Source of the DNA: JBIKWN01 sp044376365
GTDB taxonomy: Bacteria; Bdellovibrionota_C; UBA2361; JBIKWN01
NCBI GenBank assembly: GCA_044376365.1
Contig: JBILLA010000109.1
Span: 1-8,431, forward strand
DNA: 8,431 nucleotides
Direction of reading: 5' to 3'
Part shown: positions 1 through 5,634 of the stretch, piece by piece
How positions within the stretch are numbered: position 1 is the stretch's first letter
Layout: every line of letters starts with the position of its first letter
Notes under the pieces: generated by a model
The model's input: only the letters and a program-made list of their open reading frames with translations
What the model was told of the DNA's origin: nothing
The model's database searches: none
Position numbers and translations under genes: made by a program

Positions 1-2424
1 GTACATGGGGGCAAAGAATGTATCAAGCGCACCGAATGCTTGAATCATATCGCGTCGCATATATAAGCAGCATCCAGAGACAAAGGGCACAGTCGAAATA
101 CCATGTGCAATAAATGCAGGATTAATTCCTCGACTAAAGTTGCGGCCGCTGCCATCTTTGAAAATTGCAGCCCCTGCTTCGGAAACTAATCCATCTTGAT
201 CGAGTATGAGCGGACCAGCTGCGCCAGTATCAAGAGACTCATAGACTGCATGTTGTAATTCGGTAATCCAACAAGGATCGGTAATGATCACATCATTATT
301 AAGCAGGATAATATCATCCTGAGGGAATTGTTCGATGATTTGATTATTAGGTACAACAAAGAATCTATTGTGAGGATATGCATTAATTATTAGCTGTGAG
401 CCGTACTGTTCTTTAAGGGCAAGCAGCGCTTCTATAGTACCATCTGTACATCCGTTTGAAACAACGCATACTCGAAATGAAGCATGTTGCGTGAGGGTGA
501 AGATCGACTGAAGGCAGGAAACGATCAGCTCTTTTTTATTAAAAGTAACGATAGAAATTGTCACAGATGGACTTTGGAATGCTGCTCGCAGGATTGGCAC
601 ATGAAGCGCTTTGTTCGTTTTTCTTTGAATTTTTTGCTGAGCTTGTACTGCGACTGTCGCCAGTTTTTGCTTATCTTGTAGTGTTTGAGCTAGTACAGAT
701 ACGAATTCATCATTTGTTGTGGCGATGAAGCCTTCTTCTTGATGACTAAGATTGATACCTTCATTCCCAATAGGGGTTGTATAAATGGGAAGTCCTGCGT
801 CAACTGCTTCAAGTATTTTGCCCTTAATACCAGCACCGTAGGTGAGGGGAGCTAAGAATGCCGAGCTAGACGCGATGTAAGGTGCAAGGTCAGGAACATA
901 TCCAGTAACTTCTATGGATGGAGTGGTGGCTAACGCTCGCACGTCAGGTGGAGGATTGCTGCCGACAAGATATAAAGTGATATCAAGACCGGTTCGAGCT
1001 CGCAGTGCTGTTGTGATCGTCGCTGCTCGTTTTGCTGCATCAATATTAGGTGGATGATTGAAGTTGCCGACAAAAAGCAGGTTATGCTCTGTTCGTAGTT
1101 CTACTGGGGCAGACGGGTTATCGCTCAGAATTGGAATGAGTCTGGTAAGGCAATCAGGGATCTCTGTCTGGAGGATTTTTCGCTCGTCTTCGGTAACAAG
1201 CCATATCTCATCAGCTTTTCTGTACGTCGTAAGCTCTTTGTCTTTTCGTAATGCAAACTCTGTTATTGATAGAGATAGAGCTCCTGAAGCGATACCGCGC
1301 TCTTCTCGTACCCAGTGAAGATCCACAGTATCAATGATAATTTTTGCTGTCGGGATGTGATGGCGAACTGAGTCGATATATCGAGCAGCGCATTCATGCC
1401 AGCATAGCACAACTGATGTATGTGCATCTGTGTTACAAGTTGATAGATACGAAAGAGGACCAAAGACGACGGTTATGCCTAAAGCTTCGAGCGCTTGATG
1501 GTAGCGTCGGTGGTCTCCCTGATGCCCTTCTGATTCATAACAGTAGGTAATCTCCATCCCTTCCTGACGAAGTAATGAGAGCAGAGTAAAGAGCCGTCTT
1601 CCACCAGAGTCTTGATCAAAGCGCGGCACTGATGGGGCAATAAATAGCAATGAAGATGGTGCATGAGGTAGCACAACCAGTGGGCGGTGCGTGGTAGTAG
1701 GAAGAGTTGGATGGTCGATTGATGCTTCATGCAGTGATGGACGAGCGCCTCGTTGATGGAACCAAAATGCGCGCTCCTTGACCATGCTGATGAGGATTTG
1801 AACATTCCCCTCGGGAAGCAAGTAGGGATTTATTTCGAAAGTAAACGGTGCAACGGCTCCAATCTGGAGCTGTTGTTCGGGAAGGTTACACCTGTCTTCG
1901 AAACAGACTTCCTGTGCACCCTCACGCATAGTCGATATGATCAGTCCAACACGAATAGGATAATCCGGCTGAATGAAACTGTGCCAATGCAATTGGCTCG
2001 TATTGCGAACCCTGCCTGTAATGCGAAGGAGGAAGGGGCTTATGGGTGCTATCTCTACATTCTGAAATTCACAGGTATATCGTGTCTGCGCAGCCTGTTG
2101 CTCTTCGTCGAGAGGTGTTGATCGTTCAATCAGTCGCGTCAGGAGCGGGTGTGTCCCTGAAATATTGTTCCCGCTAATATGGAGCGCAGTGCGCAGTTCT
2201 TGAAGGAATTCGATGACTGCTTCAGTCTGACGCACCTGAGGCATCTGTTGTTCGAGCTGTCCGATACAGTGTATGTAAATAGTGTTTTGCTGCTGCTTTG
2301 AAGAGAGGGGCTCATGGAGTGATTTGAGGATACTCATTGAACCTGAGCTGTCAAAGCTCAAGTGATACTCGTCAGCAGCAACAGTATGGGCGCAGTTGAT
2401 AATGATGTGCTCTTTTTTTTGCAT
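1..2424 (-). CDS. Multidomain glycosyltransferase (beta-sandwich + GT4 + GT2), C-terminus cut by window edge
   Basis: The frame is open for 808 codons from the ATG at 2424 to base 1 and has no stop, so the C-terminus lies outside. This ATG is the only usual start, because in-frame stops lie at 2467-2481; a weak GAGG sits just before it. Residues 1-110 are unassigned. Residues about 113-240 resemble the beta-sandwich domain attached to some surface-glycan enzymes (VRNTS near 139-143, closing WF at 221-222 followed by G226). Residues about 255-605 are a GT4-type transferase: DSGGRR near 271-276, LLFVGNFNHPPN at 449-460, and GAGIKGKILEAVDAGLP from 530 followed by GNEGI. Residues about 616-808 are a GT2-type transferase: VTISIVTFN from 621, a nucleotide/metal motif NND at 709-711, and VSGCCLYMRRD before the cut. 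By family knowledge it transfers sugars from activated donors during surface polysaccharide or O-antigen building, at the cytoplasmic membrane face. Substrates cannot be read from sequence. Confidence 0.9.
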   Translation of the reverse strand, partial: MQKKEHIIINCAHTVAADEYHLSFDSSGSMSILKSLHEPLSSKQQQNTIYIHCIGQLEQQMPQVRQTEAVIEFLQELRTALHISGNNISGTHPLLTRLIERSTPLDEEQQAAQTRYTCEFQNVEIAPISPFLLRITGRVRNTSQLHWHSFIQPDYPIRVGLIISTMREGAQEVCFEDRCNLPEQQLQIGAVAPFTFEINPYLLPEGNVQILISMVKERAFWFHQRGARPSLHEASIDHPTLPTTTHRPLVVLPHAPSSLLFIAPSVPRFDQDSGGRRLFTLLSLLRQEGMEITYCYESEGHQGDHRRYHQALEALGITVVFGPLSYLSTCNTDAHTSVVLCWHECAARYIDSVRHHIPTAKIIIDTVDLHWVREERGIASGALSLSITEFALRKDKELTTYRKADEIWLVTEDERKILQTEIPDCLTRLIPILSDNPSAPVELRTEHNLLFVGNFNHPPNIDAAKRAATITTALRARTGLDITLYLVGSNPPPDVRALATTPSIEVTGYVPDLAPYIASSSAFLAPLTYGAGIKGKILEAVDAGLPIYTTPIGNEGINLSHQEEGFIATTNDEFVSVLAQTLQDKQKLATVAVQAQQKIQRKTNKALHVPILRAAFQSPSVTISIVTFNKKELIVSCLQSIFTLTQHASFRVCVVSNGCTDGTIEALLALKEQYGSQLIINAYPHNRFFVVPNNQIIEQFPQDDIILLNNDVIITDPCWITELQHAVYESLDTGAAGPLILDQDGLVSEAGAAIFKDGSGRNFSRGINPAFIAHGISTVPFVSGCCLYMRRDMIQAFGALDTFFAPMY

Positions 2425-2443
2425 AGCCTCAGCGTGATGCGTG

Positions 2444-2475
2444 CCAGATAGTGGTATAACTCGCCTCTATCTAGG
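2444..2475. repeat. Inverted repeat in the leader of the glycosyltransferase gene
   Basis: CCAGATAG at 2444-2451 pairs with CTATCTAGG at 2467-2475, giving 8 base pairs with one bulged base and a 15-base loop. It lies 20-51 bases upstream of the glycosyltransferase ATG and downstream of the stop of the preceding gene. No T-run follows it on the minus strand, so it is not a convincing terminator. It may be an operator or mRNA leader hairpin, or chance. Confidence 0.35.
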
Positions 2476-2512
2476 CTACTATATCGTCTGAATGAGGGAA
2501 ACTCTCAATCGT

Positions 2513-3277
2513 TTACTTTGAACCCTGCGCTGGGCCACCTTTTGCTTTGTCGAGTTCTGCTTTGATTTCAGCAGCAAGATTTTTGGTGATTCGTTGCGCT
2601 CCACGGGTTGCTGTTTTTGAAGCTTTATCAAGTTGCGTGTCCAGTGGATTGTCGAGTATAGCAGCAAGCTCTTCACGTTCTTCTCTGTTTTTTTGTTCGC
2701 GAGATGTATGCTGTTTTTTCTGTTCAGCCTGTGTTTCAGTGAATTGATTAAGTCTTCGATTGACGACCTGATTTTCTTCAGCTTTGAGTTTCTGTTCTTG
2801 ACGTTGAAGTTCTTTTTTTATTTTATCGTTATCTGTGTTGCCCGCTTCGCGTTTTGCTGCTTTCGCATCTGTTGGAGTTGATCGTGTCAGGTTGTTATTT
2901 CCTTGATCAGTTTTAAGATCTCCTCCAGGATTTGAAACGGAAGCACGACCAACATCTTTGTAGTCAATTGATTGTGTGTGATCTTTTTTACCGAACTTAA
3001 TCTGTGAATCAGCAACAACGTCATTGTACTTTTTCATTTCATGCGCGAGTTGCCCCTGTGTGAGCTTGCCAAGCAGGTACATTGTTTTGAGTGTTTGAGG
3101 ATCAAGGACCGTTTCACCAGGTACAATTTCAACGGAATCAGCAGATTTGTTTTTACGAAGATCTGCTTGAAGGTTCTGTCTATTTGAAGCAGTCGACAGG
3201 CGTTGGCTATCCGTCTCGTTGGTTGACGAATGCTGATCTGAGCGCTGTGTTAAGATCTCGACTTTTGTTTGAGTCAT
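2513..3277 (-). CDS. Hypothetical hydrophilic coiled-coil protein, 254 aa
   Basis: I do not recognise this protein. It has 254 residues, no signal peptide and no membrane segment, and contains no cysteine or tryptophan. Residues 1-50 are rich in Ser, Thr, Gln and Asn and look disordered. A short, more ordered stretch (about 53-90, with VLDPQTLKTMYLLGKLTQ near 57-74) may be a helical motif. Residues 91-150 are again polar and Gly/Asn-rich. Residues about 150-207 are very rich in Lys, Glu, Gln and Arg and predict a coiled coil; a second helical, charged tail follows to 254. The ATG at 3277 is preceded by AAAAGGT, and by a GGTAGG about 11 bases further up. It lies 88 bases upstream of the co-oriented glycosyltransferase, so co-transcription is possible. 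The polar, unstructured N-terminus would fit a secreted or scaffold protein, but this is speculation. Confidence 0.75.
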   Translation of the reverse strand: MTQTKVEILTQRSDQHSSTNETDSQRLSTASNRQNLQADLRKNKSADSVEIVPGETVLDPQTLKTMYLLGKLTQGQLAHEMKKYNDVVADSQIKFGKKDHTQSIDYKDVGRASVSNPGGDLKTDQGNNNLTRSTPTDAKAAKREAGNTDNDKIKKELQRQEQKLKAEENQVVNRRLNQFTETQAEQKKQHTSREQKNREEREELAAILDNPLDTQLDKASKTATRGAQRITKNLAAEIKAELDKAKGGPAQGSK

Positions 3278-3315
3278 ACCTTTTAAAACCTACCTGTGGC
3301 GACCTTTAGAGAGTT

Positions 3316-3384
3316 ATGTCACGAAAATTGAGCAAAGTGCATAAAAAAGGAGTGTTTAACCTATTAAGATTATTATTGATTTAG
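3316..3384 (+). CDS. Possible 22-residue small ORF
   Basis: ATG at 3316 opens a frame of 22 codons closed by TAG at 3382-3384. The peptide begins MSRKLSKVHKKG and ends in the hydrophobic LLRLLLI: a basic head with a short apolar tail. AGAGAG a few bases upstream is a weak ribosome binding site. Such frames are common by chance in AT-rich intergenic DNA, and nothing else supports expression. Confidence 0.15.
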   Translation: MSRKLSKVHKKGVFNLLRLLLI

Positions 3385-3393
3385 CGTTTTTTC

Positions 3394-3403
3394 TAGAGCG
3401 TAT
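3394..3403. repeat. Left direct repeat, probable target-site duplication
   Basis: TAGAGCGTAT here is repeated exactly at 3606-3615. The two copies bracket the inverted-repeat element, as expected for a duplicated target site. If the duplication was originally 12 bp (TAGAGCGTATGC versus TAGAGCGTATAT), the element ends become perfectly symmetrical. Confidence 0.7.
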
Positions 3404-3405
3404 GC

Positions 3406-3605
3406 ACTACTGTCCGGTAAGAAATTTGAATTGAGCCCTAAGTCGTTGAAAAATTAAGACTCAATAAAGATTTATGATTTTTCTATTTGAAATTTAATAA
3501 CGCGAAGGTCGCTAAGAACACCAAGAAGATAATGAATAACTTCGCGTACTTCGCGACCTTCGCGTTATTAAAATACTAAAATTGGAATCACTACTGGATA
3601 GTAGT
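3406..3605. mobile_element. MITE-like non-autonomous element, about 200 bp
   Basis: The left end ACTACTGTCCGGTA (3406-3419) and the reverse complement of the right end (3592-3605, ACTACTATCCAGTA) match at 12 of 14 positions, both mismatches being G/A. An exact 10-bp direct repeat flanks the element: it abuts the right end and lies two bases from the left end. The interior has no coding capacity and carries a strong hairpin (3493-3572). Terminal inverted repeats plus a target duplication with no transposase define a MITE. The 10-12 bp duplication length fits IS4-type elements such as IS4 and IS231, but the parent family is inferred only from that length. The element sits between two divergent genes and may influence both of their promoters. 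Confidence 0.7.
3493..3572. repeat. Long hairpin made of a 9-bp periodic sequence
   Basis: The left arm 3493-3512 (TTTAATAACGCGAAGGTCGC) is the exact reverse complement of 3553-3572. Pairing continues inward for 13 more positions with 9 matches (3513-3525 with 3540-3552), so 29 of 33 positions pair around a 14-base loop. Each arm also has a 9-bp period: GCGAAGGTC, GCTAAGAAC, ACCAAGAAG on the left, and GCGAAGGTC, GCGAAGTAC, GCGAAGTTA on the right arm read in reverse. From memory, similar GCGAAG or GCAAAG periodic palindromes are scattered through many bacterial genomes. It is not placed as a terminator, since both neighbouring genes start away from it. Confidence 0.9.
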
Positions 3606-3615
3606 TAGAGCGTAT
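3606..3615. repeat. Right direct repeat, probable target-site duplication
   Basis: Exact second copy of TAGAGCGTAT (first copy 3394-3403). It begins directly after the last base of the right terminal inverted repeat. Confidence 0.7.
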
Positions 3616-3753
3616 ATCTGTGGTTCTTGTCAGTTCGGTAAGTGGTCTTTTGGGGCAGTGTGTTCAGTCATGTAACTATATTTTTACTAAGAATTGTTTA
3701 TTTGTTAGAAGCATAGTGTTTATCGTTCGCTTGTTTGTTGAAAGGCTTCAGAT

Positions 3754-5496
3754 ATGACCCTAACGTTTGAAATTAAAAATTTTACTGATAGCAATTGTAC
3801 TGATGGGATAGCTCTCATCCAAATGCCTAGTTACCCAGGTCCAAACGAGCTACGTCAAACTTTGGCTACGATGACCGAAGCATATCGAAAAGCTGCCGAG
3901 ATTCCTGGTGTCAGGACTGTCGTTGCTCCAGAGGGCATACTCGGTTCCTATATGAGTATGGATGGTTTTTATGATTCAAGCTATCTCAACATGATCGCAG
4001 AAGCTCAAACCCTTCTAGCAAGGCAAGTAGGGGATGTTTCGCTTGTGTATGGTACTTTTTGTCAATCGCCCCATGAAGCGCTGCCTGGTGATAGACCCCA
4101 TCTTTATAATTCTGCGCTAACAGTCCAAAACGGGCAGCTTATAGGACGAGCAGACAAAATACATTTGCCTAATTATAGCGTCTTTGATGACCGTCGATGG
4201 TTTGCTGAAGGTGATAAGCGTTCCATTCGACCAGTAAAGACATCTGGTGCTGGTAAGCTTGGCATTCATATTTGTGAGGATCTATGGGAACCACAGGCGT
4301 ATGGTGTCGATGTCCTCGCAGCCTTGATTAAGCACAGTCCTGACATATTGCTCAATTTATCAGCATCGCCATTTGAGCCAGGTAAGATAGATAGACGATT
4401 TGATTTAGCAAAAAAAGAAGTAAGACGTAGTGGGAAGCCATTTGCTTATGTGAACCAAATTGGCTGCTATGATGGTTGTGAGGGGCTGATTCCCTTTGAT
4501 GGCCAGAGTTTTTTATTCAACAATAGGGGAGCCTTGGTTGCTTTGGGCGACCCATATGCAACGCAAATTATTGTAGGCAGTATGCAGAATGGAAATGCTA
4601 TTGATGTACCAAAGATTTCTACGACTGAAGAGATATACAGTACGTTGCTTCATGGTATTCGTGAGTACTTTCGCGGTAAAAATTCTCAAGCAGTAATCGG
4701 TATATCAGGTGGAGTTGATTCTGCATTGGTGGCTGCACTTGCTGTTGAAGCACTCGGTGCAGAGAATGTTATCGGCGTGACGTTGCCAACTCAATATAAT
4801 TCAGAAGCAACCATTAGTGATTCATATCAGGTTGCTGAGAATCTTGGCATACCCCGTAATAATTTCTTTGAAGTGCCAATTGGAGAGATCGTAGATAAAG
4901 GGGTCCAATTGTTTAATAGCATTCCAAATTTAGATTCATACCCAATTGGGACTTCGGAAGAGAATCTTCAGGCTCGAGAGCGCATGAAATGTATTATGTA
5001 TTTTGCAAACCGTATTGGTGCAATAGCGCTTAATACCGGTAATCGTACAGAGCTCGTCCTTGATAATATGACAATTTACGGTGATATGATGGGCGGTTTT
5101 TCGGTGCTTGGAGGCGTTGATAAAGATCAAGTCTATGACCTGTGCCGATTCATCAATCAACGCGCTGGAAGAGAAGTGATTCCATATTCTACTATTGATC
5201 GCGTTCCTTCTGCGGAGCTGAAGCCTGATCAAGATGACTCCATGGTGATGGGTGCTCATCCTGTAGTATTGGCACCCATGATTCGTGATATTTTAAATAA
5301 TCGCCTCAACCCTTCTGAAACCCATGAGCGTTGGGCTGATAAACTTCCACATGACTTAATTGAAAGTGTCTTTGTAAAGCTCTACAGAAGTCAGTGGAAG
5401 ATGTATCAGGCTGCTCCTGCCATACGACTTGATGGTGGTAGAGGCCATGATAGAAGATTCCCCATGACCTGGTCAGGATTAGACTATCATCTGTGA
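3754..5496 (+). CDS. nadE: Glutamine-dependent NAD+ synthetase
   Basis: This enzyme performs the last step of NAD biosynthesis in the cytoplasm: ATP activates nicotinate adenine dinucleotide, and ammonia released from glutamine converts it to NAD+. The 580 residues have the two-domain architecture. The N-terminal nitrilase-type glutaminase (about 15-275) shows the triad: E60 in VVAPEG, K135 in ADKIHLPNYSVFDDRRWF, and C174 in HICEDLWEP. The C-terminal synthetase (about 293-555) has the ATP-binding loop SGGVDS at 318-323, ENLQARERM at 403-411, TGNRTE at 428-433, YGDMMGGF at 442-449, and PSAELKPDQDD at 485-495. The usual TGNKSE reads TGNRTE, and the usual GYATLYGD reads DNMTIYGD, so this is a divergent member. 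Length is normal for the glutamine-dependent form. AAAGG at 3741-3745, eight bases before the ATG, supports the start. The gene is divergent from the hypothetical gene and lies upstream of the kinase gene, with no clear terminator between. Confidence 0.96.
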   Translation: MTLTFEIKNFTDSNCTDGIALIQMPSYPGPNELRQTLATMTEAYRKAAEIPGVRTVVAPEGILGSYMSMDGFYDSSYLNMIAEAQTLLARQVGDVSLVYGTFCQSPHEALPGDRPHLYNSALTVQNGQLIGRADKIHLPNYSVFDDRRWFAEGDKRSIRPVKTSGAGKLGIHICEDLWEPQAYGVDVLAALIKHSPDILLNLSASPFEPGKIDRRFDLAKKEVRRSGKPFAYVNQIGCYDGCEGLIPFDGQSFLFNNRGALVALGDPYATQIIVGSMQNGNAIDVPKISTTEEIYSTLLHGIREYFRGKNSQAVIGISGGVDSALVAALAVEALGAENVIGVTLPTQYNSEATISDSYQVAENLGIPRNNFFEVPIGEIVDKGVQLFNSIPNLDSYPIGTSEENLQARERMKCIMYFANRIGAIALNTGNRTELVLDNMTIYGDMMGGFSVLGGVDKDQVYDLCRFINQRAGREVIPYSTIDRVPSAELKPDQDDSMVMGAHPVVLAPMIRDILNNRLNPSETHERWADKLPHDLIESVFVKLYRSQWKMYQAAPAIRLDGGRGHDRRFPMTWSGLDYHL

Positions 5497-5634
5497 TTTC
5501 TAGTTATTTTTCTTAGATATAAGAGTTCTATTAATGCTTAAGTGATGACGGAGTGGCACCGCTGGGCTTTTTTGTATAAATATTGTCATAAAAATCTAAG
5601 CATCTACCTATCTGCCGTCGATAGGATTCAGGAG

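Larger units (their letters stand above)
3278..3753. other. Divergent intergenic region with an inserted repeat element
   Basis: These 476 bases separate the minus-strand hypothetical gene from plus-strand nadE, so promoters for both should lie here. The segment next to the hypothetical gene (3278-3393) and the segment next to nadE (3616-3753) are AT-rich. The middle is occupied by the MITE-like element. For nadE, a TATATT at 3677-3682 is a possible -10 box without a convincing -35 partner, and TTGTTT at 3694-3699 with TGTTTA at 3717-3722 is a weak alternative. I could not assign either promoter firmly. Confidence 0.6.

Noticed and set aside
1058..2121. Several plus- and minus-strand frames of 66-122 codons overlapping the glycosyltransferase
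   Set aside because: They lie inside a continuous 808-codon frame with clear transferase motifs and show no family features of their own.
2494..2508. Short imperfect inverted repeat after the stop of the hypothetical gene
   Set aside because: Six base pairs with a mismatch, a three-base loop and no T-run: too weak for a terminator call.
3493..3572. The long hairpin as a bidirectional transcription terminator
   Set aside because: Both flanking genes start from this region and run away from it, so no gene ends here. The hairpin fits better as part of an inserted repeat element.
3493..3572. CRISPR-like repeat
   Set aside because: The repeats are 9 bp, contiguous and palindromically arranged, with no spacers and no cas genes nearby.
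4936..5259. Minus-strand frame of 107 codons inside nadE
   Set aside because: It is antisense to the conserved synthetase domain, and its product has no recognisable features.
5551..5571. GC-rich stretch followed by a T-run as a terminator after nadE
   Set aside because: Only about four base pairs can form in the stem, and the T-run is not directly at its base, so it is not a convincing terminator.
5542..5634. N-terminal extension of the kinase from a GTG at 5542
   Set aside because: No ribosome binding site precedes it, and the 31 extra residues put a non-conserved polar stretch before the first membrane segment. The ATG at 5635 has AGGA at a good distance.
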